Assembly: GCF_005116715.1 (NCBI RefSeq) | Contig: NZ_SWCI01000007.1 | Coordinates: 161,716 to 225,715, forward strand | Origin: Ferrimonas sediminicola | Lineage (GTDB): Bacteria > Pseudomonadota > Gammaproteobacteria > Enterobacterales > Shewanellaceae | Reading direction: 5' to 3' | DNA: 64,000 bases | Shown here: positions 19,609 through 28,995 of the stretch, piece by piece | Layout of the letters: each line of letters starts with the position of its first letter | How positions within the stretch are numbered: position 1 is the first letter of the stretch | Position numbers and translations under genes: made by a program | The notes under the pieces: model-generated | Told to the model about the DNA's origin: nothing | Databases searched by the model: none | The model's input: the letters and a program-made list of their open reading frames with translations, nothing else

Positions 19609-20313
19609 ATGATCACTTTGCCCGTATATAAAGAGTTCGATACCGCGCAGAAGCTGGCCAAGGTGCTGGCGGCCAAGATTGCCGGTCAACTGCAGGAGGC
19701 GATCGATGCCAGGGGGAAAGCCGCCCTGGTGGTGTCCGGCGGCAGCACCCCGCTGATGCTGTTTTCCGAACTGTCCCGCCAGGCGATCGATTGGCAGGAT
19801 GTGTATATCACCCTGGCGGATGAGCGCTGGGTCAGCCCGGAGCACGCCGACTCCAATGAGCGGCTGGTTCGGGAACACCTGCTGGTTCGCCGTGCGGCCA
19901 AGGCGAAGTTTCGTGGTCTGAAGAACATCTACTCCGTGGTGGATGAGGGAGTGGGGATGACCGAAGAGGTGCTGTCCAACCTGCCGCGCCCCTTCGATGT
20001 GGTGGTGCTGGGGATGGGCAACGATGGCCACACCGCCTCGCTGTTCCCCTGCTCAGAGCAGTTGCAGCTGGGGCTGACCACCGGCCGCACCTGCCTGGCA
20101 GTGCATCCGACCACGGCGCCCCACGGGCGACTCTCCCTCTCCCTGAAGGCGATTCTGGATAGCAAACAGATCTATCTGCACCTGCATGGCGACCCCAAGC
20201 GAGAGGTGCTGCGGCAGGTGCTGACGTCAGATGATGCGACTGAGATGCCGATCCGGGCGGTGCTCAATCAGCGACACACCCCGGTGGACGTATACTGGAG
20301 CCAAGCCTCATGA
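19609..20313 (+). CDS. pgl: 6-phosphogluconolactonase
   Basis: Pgl hydrolyses the lactone made by Zwf. The 234-residue DevB-type product has VVSGGSTP, the ADERWV stretch and [17 protein letters not shown] choose the ATG at 19609, with AGGA upstream; another in-frame ATG at 19591 overlaps the zwf stop. Its stop overlaps the edd start (ATGA), so the two are translationally coupled. Confidence 0.95.
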   Translation: MITLPVYKEFDTAQKLAKVLAAKIAGQLQEAIDARGKAALVVSGGSTPLMLFSELSRQAIDWQDVYITLADERWVSPEHADSNERLVREHLLVRRAAKAKFRGLKNIYSVVDEGVGMTEEVLSNLPRPFDVVVLGMGNDGHTASLFPCSEQLQLGLTTGRTCLAVHPTTAPHGRLSLSLKAILDSKQIYLHLHGDPKREVLRQVLTSDDATEMPIRAVLNQRHTPVDVYWSQAS

Positions 20314-22124
20314 TCCATGAAACCGTACAGGCGGTGACCGAACGCGTGACTCAGCGCAGCCGTGCCCGTCGTCAGGCGTACCTGGCCCGCATGGCCAAAC
20401 TTCAGGAGCAGGGGGTCAACCGTCAGGCGCTCTCCTGTTCCAACCTGGCCCACGGCTTTGCCGGGTGTGGCAAGCAGGACAAAGAGGATCTGCGCCACTT
20501 CAACAAGGCCAACATTGGCATCGTCACCGCCTACAACGACATGCTGTCCGCCCATCAGCCCTATGGTGTCTATCCCGACATCATCAAGGAGGCGTGCCGC
20601 GAGGTGGGTTCGGTGGCCCAGGTGGCCGGTGGTGTGCCTGCCATGTGCGACGGGGTGACCCAGGGCCAGCCCGGCATGGAACTGAGCCTGATGTCCCGCG
20701 ATGTGATCGCCATGGCCACCTCGGTGGGTCTGTCCCACGCCATGTTTGACGGTGCGCTGATGCTGGGGATCTGCGACAAGATCGTCCCCGGCCTGTTGAT
20801 GGGAGCGATGAGTTTTGGCCACCTTCCGACCCTGTTTGTCCCCGCCGGTCCCATGCCGTCGGGCCTGCCCAACAAGGAGAAGGCCAAGGTGCGTCAGGAG
20901 TACGCCGAGGGTAAGGTGAGTGACGAGGATCTGCTGAAGGCGGAGTCGGCGTCCTACCACAGTCCCGGCACCTGCACCTTCTACGGCACCGCTAACTCCA
21001 ACCAGCTGGTGCTGGAAGCGATGGGCCTGCAACTGCCCGGTTCCTCCTTCGTCAACCCCGCCAGCCCACTGCGCCAGGCGCTGACCCGGCTGGCCAGCCA
21101 GCAAGTGTGCCGCATGGCCCAGGAGGGGGAGGGATTCACTCCGCTGTACAAGATGGTGGATGAGAAGAGCGTGGTCAATGGCATCGTGGCCCTGCTGGCC
21201 ACCGGTGGTTCCACCAACCTGACCATGCACATCGTGGCCGCGGCGCGCGCCGCCGGCATCATCGTTGACTGGCAGGATTTTGCCGAGCTGTCTGCGGTGA
21301 CCCCCCTGCTGGCCCGGGTCTATCCCAACGGTCAGGCAGACATCAACCACTTCCACCGCGCGGGTGGCATGGCTTTCCTGATTCGGGAGCTGCGTCGCGG
21401 CGGCCTGCTGCATGATGATGTGACCACCGCGGCCGGCCAGGGGCTGGCGCGCTATACCCAGAAGCCTGAACTGGTGGATGGCAAGGTGGCTTGGAGCGAT
21501 ATCCCCGAAGCCAGTGGCGATGACGAGGTGCTGCGGCCCATCGACAGCCCCTTCCTGCCGAACGGTGGCATGAACCTGGTGAAGGGCAACCTGGGCAGGG
21601 CGGTGATCAAGACCTCCGCGGTGGCCGAGGAGCACCAGGTGGTGGAAGCGCCAGCCATGGTGTTTGAGTCTCAGGCGGCCCTGACCGAAGCTTTCAAGCG
21701 GGGCGAAATGAACAAAGACCTGATCGCGGTTGTCCGTTATCAGGGACCTCAGGCCAACGGCATGCCCGAGCTGCATAAGCTGCTGCCGCCTCTGGGGGTG
21801 TTGCAGGACAAAGGTTTCAAGGTGGCACTGGTGACCGACGGTCGCATGTCCGGTGCCTCGGGTAAGGTGCCCGCTGCGATCCACGTCAGCCCCGAAGCCC
21901 TGGACGGAGGCCTGCTGGCCAAGGTCCGCGACGGCGATATGGTGCGGCTGGATGCCAAGCGTGGCGTAGTTGAACTATTGGTTGACGAGACTGAACTGGA
22001 TGCCCGTGAAGTTACTCCAGTCGACCTGCGGGACAACGATGAAGGCTTTGGCCGCGAACTGTTCCGCAATGTGCGTAAGCTGCTCTCCAGTCCAGAGACT
22101 GGGGCTTCGGCGCTGTTAGATTAA
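20310..22124 (+). CDS. edd: Phosphogluconate dehydratase
   Basis: Edd converts 6-phosphogluconate to 2-keto-3-deoxy-6-phosphogluconate. The 604-residue product is a full-length IlvD/Edd-family dehydratase with cluster-binding regions around [27 protein letters not shown] and [13 protein letters not shown], and the C-terminal [18 protein letters not shown]. It overlaps pgl by 4 bp and precedes eda by 12 bp. Confidence 0.97.
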   Translation: MIHETVQAVTERVTQRSRARRQAYLARMAKLQEQGVNRQALSCSNLAHGFAGCGKQDKEDLRHFNKANIGIVTAYNDMLSAHQPYGVYPDIIKEACREVGSVAQVAGGVPAMCDGVTQGQPGMELSLMSRDVIAMATSVGLSHAMFDGALMLGICDKIVPGLLMGAMSFGHLPTLFVPAGPMPSGLPNKEKAKVRQEYAEGKVSDEDLLKAESASYHSPGTCTFYGTANSNQLVLEAMGLQLPGSSFVNPASPLRQALTRLASQQVCRMAQEGEGFTPLYKMVDEKSVVNGIVALLATGGSTNLTMHIVAAARAAGIIVDWQDFAELSAVTPLLARVYPNGQADINHFHRAGGMAFLIRELRRGGLLHDDVTTAAGQGLARYTQKPELVDGKVAWSDIPEASGDDEVLRPIDSPFLPNGGMNLVKGNLGRAVIKTSAVAEEHQVVEAPAMVFESQAALTEAFKRGEMNKDLIAVVRYQGPQANGMPELHKLLPPLGVLQDKGFKVALVTDGRMSGASGKVPAAIHVSPEALDGGLLAKVRDGDMVRLDAKRGVVELLVDETELDAREVTPVDLRDNDEGFGRELFRNVRKLLSSPETGASALLD

Positions 22125-22136
22125 GCGAGGAAAGAG

Positions 22137-22778
22137 ATGGAAAATTGGAGCATCCAGCCCAAAGAGGTATTTGCCATTAGTCCGGTGGTGCCTGTGATGG
22201 TCATCGAGCGGCTGGACCAGGCGGTTCCCCTGGCCAGGGCGCTGGTGGCCGGTGGCATCCGTATCCTTGAGGTGACGCTGCGGACCGAGTGTGCCCTGGA
22301 AGCGATTAAATTGATTCGCAAAGAGGTGCCGGAAGCCTTGGTGGGCGCGGGCACCGTGCTTAATCAGGAGCAGTTGAAGGCGGTCGCCGAGGCCGGCGCC
22401 CAGTTTGCTATCAGCCCTGGGGTGACCACCTCGCTGCTGGAGGCGGGGGCCCACAGCAGCATTCCGCTGATCCCCGGGGTGGCTTCTGTGTCCGACGCCA
22501 TGAAGGCGATGGATTTCGGCTACACCTATCTGAAGTTTTTCCCCGCCGAGTCCAGCGGTGGTGCCAAGGCGATCAAGTCCATGGGCAGTCCACTGTCCGG
22601 CTTGGTGTTCTGTCCCACCGGTGGCATCGGCCTGGCCAACTGCAAGGAGTATCTGGCGCTGGATAATGTTGCTTGTGTCGGCGGCTCTTGGGTGGCCCCG
22701 ATGGATGCGGTACGTGACGGTGACTGGCCGCGGATCAGTGACCTCTCCTCCCAGGCGCTGGCCCATATCAACGGGTAA
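22137..22778 (+). CDS. eda: KDPG/KHG aldolase
   Basis: Eda splits 2-keto-3-deoxy-6-phosphogluconate into pyruvate and glyceraldehyde-3-phosphate. The 213-residue product has GAGTVL and the Schiff-base lysine K133 in LKFFPAE, the same number as in E. coli. The ATG at 22137 follows GAGGAAAGAG. It is the last gene of the operon and is followed by a strong terminator. The two products feed the GAPDH and pyruvate kinase genes in the same window. Confidence 0.97.
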   Translation: MENWSIQPKEVFAISPVVPVMVIERLDQAVPLARALVAGGIRILEVTLRTECALEAIKLIRKEVPEALVGAGTVLNQEQLKAVAEAGAQFAISPGVTTSLLEAGAHSSIPLIPGVASVSDAMKAMDFGYTYLKFFPAESSGGAKAIKSMGSPLSGLVFCPTGGIGLANCKEYLALDNVACVGGSWVAPMDAVRDGDWPRISDLSSQALAHING

Positions 22779-22813
22779 TGCCCCGGCCCGGTAAGGCCGT
22801 CGGAGAAAGAAAG

Positions 22814-22842
22814 AGGCCGCTACCCGGGTAGCGGCCTTTTTC
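22814..22842 (+). terminator. Terminator of the zwf-pgl-edd-eda operon
   Basis: The perfect GC-rich hairpin AGGCCGCTACC/GGGTAGCGGCCT is followed by TTTTTC. Confidence 0.92.
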
Positions 22843-22871
22843 GTGGTGAAACCGGGCCTCCTCGATACCGA

Positions 22872-23402
22872 TCAGTCTCGGGTGCCCACCGGCACCATGA
22901 TGTGTTCGTAGGGGGTCCCCTTCCACATCACATAGGGGCCGCCGTAACCGGGGTCGGTAGGCAGGGAATCCAGCAACGCCCGGTCCGGAGTGATGATCAT
23001 CAGGTGGGGCCCCTCCTTGATCCACTGATTATCCTCGGTAGGCCCTTCCGCGTAGGGGTCTATGTTGCTGGCTCCCTCATCGCCCGCCAGCATGTAGGAG
23101 ATGCCGAGGGCCTTAGCCTGGAACGGCTTCTTATTCATCCAGGCGTCTGCCCAGGCCATCCAGGGACCATCCATGCACATCGGGGCTTTGCCCTGGAGCT
23201 GGGGCGGTGTGGGGAAACAGGTGTAATCGCTGCTGCCCTCCTTCAACACGTTGTTGTTCCAGTCCATCACGGTGACCTTGTCGCGTAGGGTCGGCGGAGC
23301 GGCACTCAGGGCATCTTCCAACATGGCGGCGGTATCGCTGGCAGGGACGGCGGCGGCGAACAGGAGCGCGCCGGATAGGGCTACTGCGGTGACGGGTTTC
23401 AT
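22872..23402 (-). CDS. Exported protein of unknown function
   Basis: The start is the ATG at 23402, giving 176 residues with a Sec signal peptide (KPVTAVALSGALLFAAAVPAS, cleavage near residue 21). The mature part is rich in Trp, Met and Pro and has conserved-looking segments: VTVMDWNNNVLKEGSSDYTCFP, MCMDGPWMAWADAWMNKK and GGPYVMWKGTPYEHIMVPV. I have seen similar unnamed periplasmic proteins in several proteobacteria, but no function is known to me. It stands alone, between eda and the gapA remnant. Confidence 0.82.
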   Translation of the reverse strand: MKPVTAVALSGALLFAAAVPASDTAAMLEDALSAAPPTLRDKVTVMDWNNNVLKEGSSDYTCFPTPPQLQGKAPMCMDGPWMAWADAWMNKKPFQAKALGISYMLAGDEGASNIDPYAEGPTEDNQWIKEGPHLMIITPDRALLDSLPTDPGYGGPYVMWKGTPYEHIMVPVGTRD

Positions 23403-23510
23403 CTTTACCTCACTCGGTTTAGTTGGCCTTATCGCCAAGTAATCCAGTATAGACAGTAGATGAGCGGCTGGGAGCACTCCGCCCGGACGGCGGGAGGTTT
23501 GTGGGCAGGA

Positions 23511-23749
23511 CAAACAGAAGGCCGCCGCAGCGGACCTGGTGCTGCACACATTCAGCGGATAAACGTCTTACTTGGCGGGCATCGCGGCGGGCTCCCGGGG
23601 ACAACGACGTTGTCCAGCATCCGGTTGGAGAAGCCCCATTCGTTGTCGTACCAAGCCATGACCTTCACCAGACGACCGTTCACTCGGGTCTGAGTGGCGT
23701 CGAAGGTGGAGCGGTTGTGGGTCTGGCGGGCTGTGGTTGACGTCGATGG
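23511..23749 (-). pseudogene. Decayed duplicate of the gapA 3' end and its terminator
   Basis: This stretch repeats the last about 50 codons of gapA and the hairpin after it. The segment at 23543-23577 is identical to 23801-23835, an offset of 258 bp. The peptide [19 protein letters not shown] and the following [15 protein letters not shown] region are still readable, then a 14-base insertion shifts the end. The copied terminator (GCCGCCGCAGCGGAC) has lost its perfect stem and its T run. Homology fades beyond 23749. It has no start and is not a gene; it is a tandem duplication in decay. Confidence 0.88.
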
Positions 23750-23772
23750 CCCCACCGAATGGCAGGCAAAAG

Positions 23773-23798
23773 AAAAGGTCCGCCGGGGCGGACCTTTT
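23773..23798 (-). terminator. Terminator of gapA
   Basis: The perfect 12-bp stem AAAAGGTCCGCC/GGCGGACCTTTT has a GG loop and a T run on the minus strand. Confidence 0.88.
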
Positions 23799-23825
23799 AC
23801 TGCACACATTCAGCGGATAAACGTC

Positions 23826-24836
23826 TTACTTGGCGTTCATCAGGACAACGGCGTTGTCCAGCATCCGGTTGGAGAAGCCCCATTCGTTGTCGTACCAAGC
23901 CATGACCTTCACCAGACGACCGTTCACTCGGGTCTGAGTGGCGTCGAAGGTGGAGGAGTAGGGGCTGTGGTTGAAGTCGATGGACACCAGAGGCTCGTTG
24001 TTCACTGCCAGCACCTCGGACAGCGGACCCTTGGAGGCGGCTTCGGCGATGATGGCGTTCACCTCTTCCACGGTGGTGTCACGGCTGGAGATGAAGGACA
24101 GGTCGACCAGGGAGACGTTCACGGTAGGTACGCGAACGGCACCGCCATCGAACTTGCCGGCCAGTTCAGGCACAACCAGACCCACAGCGGCGGCGGCGCC
24201 GGTCTTGGTGGGAATCATGTTGATGGCGGCCGCGCGGGCACGACGCAGGTCGGAGTGGTATACGTCCGACAGACGCTGGTCGTTGGTGTAGGCGTGCACC
24301 GTGGTCATCAGACCGGACTCGATGCCCAGGGCATCGTTCAGCGGCTTGGCGAAAGGCGCCAGGCAGTTGGTGGTGCAGGACGCGTTGGAGATCACGGTCA
24401 TGTCGGAGGTGATCACGTCGTGGTTGACGCCATAGACCACGGTGGCATCCACGTCACCCTTGGCGGGGGCAGAGATGATCACCTTCTTGGCGCCGGCTTC
24501 GATGTGCTTGGAGGCGGTCTCTTTCTTGGTGAAGATACCGGTACACTCGAACACCACGTCCACACCCAGCTCACCCCAGGGCAGCTTGGAGGGGTCGCGC
24601 TCGGAGAAGGTCAGAATCTTGTCACCGTTGATGGTGATGGCATCTTCGCTGTGCTCAACTTTGGCGTTGAAGCGACCGTGTACGGAGTCGTATTTGGTCA
24701 GGTGAGCGTTGATGGAGGCGTCACCCAGGTCGTTGATGGCAACGATTTGGATGGGATAGTCTTTTTCGCTTTCATACAGTGCACGGACGACGTTGCGGCC
24801 GATACGGCCATATCCATTGATGGCAACTTTGATCAT
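23826..24836 (-). CDS. gapA: Glyceraldehyde-3-phosphate dehydrogenase, type I
   Basis: GapA oxidises glyceraldehyde-3-phosphate to 1,3-bisphosphoglycerate with phosphate and NAD. The 336-residue product has the Rossmann start [18 protein letters not shown], the catalytic SCTTNC (nucleophile C154), [10 protein letters not shown] and the C-terminal [12 protein letters not shown] HexR-like site lies 30-44 bp before the start, overlapping the probable promoter, which fits its place beside the Entner-Doudoroff operon. Confidence 0.97.
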   Translation of the reverse strand: MIKVAINGYGRIGRNVVRALYESEKDYPIQIVAINDLGDASINAHLTKYDSVHGRFNAKVEHSEDAITINGDKILTFSERDPSKLPWGELGVDVVFECTGIFTKKETASKHIEAGAKKVIISAPAKGDVDATVVYGVNHDVITSDMTVISNASCTTNCLAPFAKPLNDALGIESGLMTTVHAYTNDQRLSDVYHSDLRRARAAAINMIPTKTGAAAAVGLVVPELAGKFDGGAVRVPTVNVSLVDLSFISSRDTTVEEVNAIIAEAASKGPLSEVLAVNNEPLVSIDFNHSPYSSTFDATQTRVNGRLVKVMAWYDNEWGFSNRMLDNAVVLMNAK

Positions 24837-24865
24837 AGCGATACCTGTCTCATAACTTATATAAC

Positions 24866-24880
24866 TGTGGTTAATTTACA
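24866..24880. promoter_or_regulatory. HexR-like operator upstream of gapA
   Basis: TGTGGTTAATTTACA has one mismatch (fourth base) to TGTARTTAAWTTACA. On the minus strand it lies near a possible TTGACC/TAAATT promoter. Confidence 0.68.
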
Positions 24881-25071
24881 ACAATGCGGTCGGTGGTCAA
24901 GGGTGACAACGGAAAAATTGGCTGTAATTGAGTAAATGTTACGACACATCAAGTTTTGACAGCTTAAAGATTAGTACACAACGGCCCGTAGCGTGGTGAA
25001 GATCACATTGAGCGGCGGGACGTTGTGAGCAAGAAATCATCATCCAGATTGAAAGGGCAAAAGAAATTAAA

Positions 25072-25860
25072 TTACAGTTTCAGGTTCTCTGGTGTGAATC
25101 GCCCCGCTTCAAGCAGTTCGTCGATCTGCTCGGCGCGCTTGTCCAGCGAGTGGCGATCCACCTTGGTAGAGCTGGCCAGCAGGCGCAGTCGTTGCTCATT
25201 GACCAGCTTGGGCTCATGCCTGGAGACCAGTTTGGCAAACAGGTAGGCCTGAGTCGGCCGGTCAAGATTCAGGTACTCCTTCGACAGTTGCAGGTAGGTG
25301 TCGATGGCGGGGTAGGGCAGCTCGTTCAGGGTATCGAGCAGGTAATCTACGGCTTTTTCAGGGTTTATTCGAGAGTAATAGGTCGCGGCAAACTGTTTCA
25401 GCACCACGGTGTCCAACTCGCCCCGGCGCTCAGACTCGAGAAACTGCCCCAGGGCCTGGGTATCGTTCAACCGGGTCCACCGATAGAAGGTCACGTAGGG
25501 TGATACGTCGCCAGCCGTGCTGTTTTGCAATTTATTCAGGGACTTCTGTGAGGCGAGGTAGCTCTCGATACGAGCGGTTTCCCTCTCCTTGGCCACGACC
25601 CGGTTTTCTATCATGGTGGCCTTCTCCATGCACTTGACGTAATTCTCCAGTGCGATGAGTTCGTTATACAGGGTGTGTCGGTCCGAGTCCTGGTGCTCAT
25701 AGCGGGTCCAGATCACCTGGGAGCGCTCTTTGACACACCAGCCGGTGAGGGGAACATCGGCGCACATCTGGGGGTTGCCTTCGCACACCTCCTGAAGGGT
25801 GACCCGGGTGTCACAGCCGGTGAGGGGCAGCAGCAGTGCCGCTAAAGCAATTACTCGCAT
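25072..25860 (-). CDS. Lipoprotein of the DUF2989 type
   Basis: The 262-residue protein has a short signal peptide and lipobox (PLTGC, Cys16). The mature N-terminus carries paired cysteines (VCEGNPQMCADV and WCVKE), as in DUF2989 proteins of Vibrio and Shewanella, followed by an alpha-helical region resembling short TPR-like repeats (AVDYLLDTLNELPYPAIDTYLQLSKEYL). Function is unknown. It is divergent from gapB, whose HexR-like site lies between them. Confidence 0.82.
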   Translation of the reverse strand: MRVIALAALLLPLTGCDTRVTLQEVCEGNPQMCADVPLTGWCVKERSQVIWTRYEHQDSDRHTLYNELIALENYVKCMEKATMIENRVVAKERETARIESYLASQKSLNKLQNSTAGDVSPYVTFYRWTRLNDTQALGQFLESERRGELDTVVLKQFAATYYSRINPEKAVDYLLDTLNELPYPAIDTYLQLSKEYLNLDRPTQAYLFAKLVSRHEPKLVNEQRLRLLASSTKVDRHSLDKRAEQIDELLEAGRFTPENLKL

Positions 25861-25912
25861 TGTGTAAACTTACCAAAAAAATTCTCTATAACAGCGCAAA
25901 CTCGCTAATTTG

Positions 25913-25927
25913 TCTAATTAAATTACG
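25913..25927. promoter_or_regulatory. HexR-like operator upstream of gapB
   Basis: TCTAATTAAATTACG matches the consensus TGTARTTAAWTTACA at 13 of 15 positions. It lies about 155 bp before the gapB start and 53 bp before the divergent lipoprotein gene. Confidence 0.5.
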
Positions 25928-26082
25928 GGTTTAGCCAGCTGGAATCAATACAACGATCTTCTGTAGAATACCGCCAGCTGGCCAACGTAGCCACGTAATC
26001 TGTACCCATTTCATGGTCTTTTGACTTAGTCGACATTATAGGTCCTAAGCTGCTGATCATGCCTAGAAAGGATTTGTCCAAA

Positions 26083-27510
26083 ATGACCGCTGACAAGCAT
26101 CTGAAAAGCTGGCAAGAACGTTTTGAAATGGCGGAAGCGATGCAGCCCCTCATCGGCAAGCTGTACCGCAACCAGGGCATCGAAGTGTTGGTGTATGGCA
26201 AGAGCCTGCTCAACGCCTCTACCATCGACATCATCAAGATGCACCGCCTGGTTCATAAGCACGAAGGTGAGAAGCTGCGCCTGCGTGAGAGCTTCCCCTT
26301 CCTGGAAGCGTTGAGCAAGCTGGACGTTAAGTATGCTCGCGTCGACCTGGGCAAACTGGCGATCAACTACTGGCGAAACCATAGCGACGGCAGCGAAATC
26401 GAAGCCTATGTTGCCAAGGAGATGGAGCCGGCCTCCAATCAGGATGTTGAGCCTCGTGACGTGGTCCTCTATGGCTTCGGCCGTATCGGCCGTCTTCTGG
26501 CCCGCCTGATGATTGAGCGCACCGGGGTGGCCAACAACATGCGCCTGCGTGCCATCGTGGTTCGCGGTGGCCGAGACGGTGATCTGGAGAAGCGTGCTAG
26601 CCTGCTGCGCCGTGATTCCATCCACGGTCCTTTCAACGGCTCCATTGAGGTGGATGCCGAAAACAACGCCATCATCGCCAACGGCACCTACATTCAGGTG
26701 ATCTACGCCAACAGTCCGGATCAGGTGGACTACACCGAGTACGGCATCGACAACGCCCTGGTGGTGGACAACACAGGCATCTGGAAGGATGAAGAGGGAC
26801 TGGGTCTGCACCTGAAGTCCAAGGGTGCCGCCAAGGTGCTGTTGACCGCGCCAGCCAAGGGCGAGATCAAGAACGTGGTGTACGGTGTGAACCAGGATGA
26901 CATCCTGGATGAAGACCTGATTGTGTCCGCGGCCTCCTGCACCACCAATGCCATCACCCCAGTGCTGAAGGCGATCAACGACGAGTACGGCATCCGCAAC
27001 GGACACGTCGAGACCGTTCACTCCTACACCAATGATCAGAACCTGATCGACAACTACCACAAGGGTGACCGTCGTGGCCGCAGTGCGCCGCTGAACATGG
27101 TGCTAACCACTACCGGTGCCGCCAAGGCGGTGGCCAAGGCTCTGCCTGAACTGAAGGGTAAGCTGACTGGTAACGCCATCCGGGTGCCTACTCCGAACGT
27201 GTCCATGGCGATCATGAACCTGAACCTTGCCGAGGAGACCGATCGCGACACGCTCAACGAGTATCTGCGTGACGTTGCTCTGCACTCCAACCTGCAGAGT
27301 CAGGTTGATTTCACCGAGTCCACCGAGATTGTGTCCAGCGACCTGGTCGGTTCCCGCTATGCCGGCGTGGTCGACTCCCAGGCCACCATCGTCGACGGCG
27401 ACCGCGCGGTGTTGTACGTCTGGTATGACAACGAGTTTGGCTACAGCCGTCAGGTGATTCGCGTCATGAAGAAGATGCTGAACCTGACTACCCACGTGAT
27501 CCCCTCCTAA
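26083..27510 (+). CDS. gapB: Long-form glyceraldehyde-3-phosphate dehydrogenase
   Basis: From the ATG at 26083 (AAGGA upstream, with rather long spacing; another ATG at 26059) the protein has 475 residues, about 140 more than GapA. The first about 125 are an extra helical domain; the GAPDH domain starts at VVLYGFGRIGRLLARL. Catalytic C286 lies in AASCTTNAIT, and VHSYTNDQNLIDNYHKGDRRGRSAPLN is standard. After the second strand it reads VVRGGRD where NAD-specific enzymes have IND, so coenzyme use may differ. Such long enzymes occur beside GapA in Vibrio and Shewanella; a gluconeogenic role is an inference. Confidence 0.88.
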   Translation: MTADKHLKSWQERFEMAEAMQPLIGKLYRNQGIEVLVYGKSLLNASTIDIIKMHRLVHKHEGEKLRLRESFPFLEALSKLDVKYARVDLGKLAINYWRNHSDGSEIEAYVAKEMEPASNQDVEPRDVVLYGFGRIGRLLARLMIERTGVANNMRLRAIVVRGGRDGDLEKRASLLRRDSIHGPFNGSIEVDAENNAIIANGTYIQVIYANSPDQVDYTEYGIDNALVVDNTGIWKDEEGLGLHLKSKGAAKVLLTAPAKGEIKNVVYGVNQDDILDEDLIVSAASCTTNAITPVLKAINDEYGIRNGHVETVHSYTNDQNLIDNYHKGDRRGRSAPLNMVLTTTGAAKAVAKALPELKGKLTGNAIRVPTPNVSMAIMNLNLAEETDRDTLNEYLRDVALHSNLQSQVDFTESTEIVSSDLVGSRYAGVVDSQATIVDGDRAVLYVWYDNEFGYSRQVIRVMKKMLNLTTHVIPS

Positions 27511-27524
27511 GGCAGTTTGGGGAC

Positions 27525-27554
27525 AAAAAAACCGGCGCTTGGCGCCGGTTTTTT
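27525..27554. terminator. Bidirectional terminator between gapB and tusE
   Basis: The stem AAACCGGCGC/GCGCCGGTTT has A6 before it and T6 after it, so it serves both convergent units. Confidence 0.9.
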
Positions 27555-27570
27555 ATGGGTCTCTGCCCTG

Positions 27571-27900
27571 TTAAATGCAGCGGGCCGGCTTGGGCAGGCC
27601 GGCAATCTTGGTGGCCTGCTTGGCGGGCCCCTTGGGGAAGAGTCTATAGAGGTACTTGGAGTTGCCCTTCTCCTCCCCCAACTTCTGACCGATCGCCTTG
27701 ACCAGTACCCGGATGGCGGGGCTGGTGTTGAACTCCTCGTAGAAGCTTCGGACGAAGTGGACCACCTCCCAGTGGGCATCGGTCAGCTCGATGCCCTCCT
27801 GTTTGGCCAGCAGGGGGGCCATCTCCGGCTGCCACTGGCTGGAATCCAGCAGGTACCCCTGCTTATCGGTAGGGATCTCTTGACCGTTAAAGTTCAACAT
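27571..27900 (-). CDS. tusE: Sulfurtransferase TusE (DsrC family)
   Basis: TusE takes sulfur from the TusBCD complex and passes it to MnmA for 2-thiouridine in tRNA anticodons. The 109-residue product begins [16 protein letters not shown] and ends with the conserved penultimate cysteine (KPARCI) that carries the persulfide. The start is the ATG at 27900; a GTG at 27909 would add three residues. It lies 2 bp after tusB, completing tusDCBE in one unit. Confidence 0.93.
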   Translation of the reverse strand: MLNFNGQEIPTDKQGYLLDSSQWQPEMAPLLAKQEGIELTDAHWEVVHFVRSFYEEFNTSPAIRVLVKAIGQKLGEEKGNSKYLYRLFPKGPAKQATKIAGLPKPARCI

Positions 27901-27902
27901 AG

Positions 27903-28184
27903 TTACCACGCCTGTACCTTTTCAAACTCCAGCGTCAGCTGGACAAATTTGTCATAGTCGACCACCTCAATGGGGACTCGGACCCGGGAGATCAAGCCCC
28001 TGGCCTCAAGATCCTCCCTGAGGGCATAGCAGGGCCTGCCGGCAAGCACCTGCTGCCAGTGGGGCAGGGTAGCGGCGATTACCGCATCTTGCATCAGCAG
28101 CACGCCGTCGCCCGGGGTCAGGGTTCGAAGCATCAGCTCCAGGGCGTCGGAATCGGCCGGGGAGCGGGATTGGGTATGGAGCAC
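27903..28184 (-). CDS. tusB: Sulfur relay protein TusB
   Basis: The product matches E. coli TusB in length and in the pattern [31 protein letters not shown] and DYDKFVQLT, ending in AW. Alignment favours the GTG at 28184; a TTG at 28190 overlapping the tusC stop would add two residues. Neither has a strong ribosome binding site, so translation probably depends on coupling to tusC. TusB is part of the TusBCD heterohexamer. Confidence 0.9.
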   Translation of the reverse strand: MLHTQSRSPADSDALELMLRTLTPGDGVLLMQDAVIAATLPHWQQVLAGRPCYALREDLEARGLISRVRVPIEVVDYDKFVQLTLEFEKVQAW

Positions 28185-28186
28185 GT

Positions 28187-28543
28187 TCAAAATGTCAGTA
28201 CCTGTTCTGTTTGGTTCAATGCCAGGGCGAACTGTCCGGGTTCGGCCACCGCCACCTCGATCAGCAGATCGTCGGCACACAGGCCCCGCTCATTCAGGGA
28301 GTGGCCGCACACCAAGATCTCCTCGACGTCGTACAGGGGCAGCGCCTTGAAGGTGGCAATGTAGTCCCGGGCCTCGATGCGATCCGGCTGCTGTGCCTTG
28401 AGCAACTGATAGACGCCATCGCCGCTAAAGAAGAGCCGGGTAGGAATGTCGTAGCTGGCGCTGAGCAGGGCCAGATCCAGGGCTTCTCGGCCTCGGGCGG
28501 TGCCATGGGGGGCTCGGGTAAAGAGGATGCCTAGTGGTTTCAT
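28187..28543 (-). CDS. tusC: Sulfur relay protein TusC
   Basis: The 118-residue DsrF-like protein begins KPLGILFTRAPHGTARGREALDLAL, with LFFSGDGVYQLL and the C-terminal QFALALNQTEQVLTF. It is a structural subunit of TusBCD. Its start overlaps the last base of the tusD stop, and its stop touches tusB, so the genes are fully packed. Confidence 0.93.
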   Translation of the reverse strand: MKPLGILFTRAPHGTARGREALDLALLSASYDIPTRLFFSGDGVYQLLKAQQPDRIEARDYIATFKALPLYDVEEILVCGHSLNERGLCADDLLIEVAVAEPGQFALALNQTEQVLTF

Positions 28544-28932
28544 CAGAATTGTACCGTCCTGTCGACCTCTTGCATGGTGGTCACCAGCTCTCCCAGGCCG
28601 CCCAGGATGAACGGTGAGGCGAGGTTGGCACTGTCCAGGCCGCCATCTTCGGCGGCTTCCGCATCGATGACGCCCCGGCGCAAGCCGGCGGAGACGCAGC
28701 TGATCAGGGGAACCTGGTGCTGCTGATGCAGCGACTGCCAGCGCTGGGCCAGGTTTAACTCGTCACTGGCCGGCATCAGCAGGCGACTGGCGTTGAGGAC
28801 GCCATGCTGGTAGAAGAACACCTGCTCCAGGGTGTGCCCCTGTTTCAGCAGGGTTTCACAGAATTTCAGGGCAGACCATGAGGAGTGGCTGCCATAGGGT
28901 TCGCCGTTGACGACGACAAGGAATGAACTCAT
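28543..28932 (-). CDS. tusD: Sulfurtransferase TusD
   Basis: The 129-residue DsrE-like protein has the active-site cysteine in LISCVSAGLRRGV, equivalent to the SCVAAALRRG stretch of E. coli TusD, which accepts sulfur from TusA. It starts at the ATG at 28932 (SSFLVVVNGEPYGSH) and is the first gene of tusDCBE. A terminator for yccA lies just upstream, so tusDCBE may rely on read-through or on a promoter within the short gap. Confidence 0.93.
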   Translation of the reverse strand: MSSFLVVVNGEPYGSHSSWSALKFCETLLKQGHTLEQVFFYQHGVLNASRLLMPASDELNLAQRWQSLHQQHQVPLISCVSAGLRRGVIDAEAAEDGGLDSANLASPFILGGLGELVTTMQEVDRTVQF

Positions 28933-28948
28933 GTTAGATTCGTAGCAA

Positions 28949-28974
28949 AAGAAAAAGGCCCCGACTGGGGCCTT
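28949..28974 (-). terminator. Terminator (possibly partial) between yccA and tusD
   Basis: The stem AAGGCCCC/GGGGCCTT is followed by TTTCTTTT on the minus strand. It lies inside the yccA-tusD gap, so it would separate yccA from the tus genes or attenuate read-through. Confidence 0.75.
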
Positions 28975-28995
28975 AGTGTATCTCAAATCGGGCGC

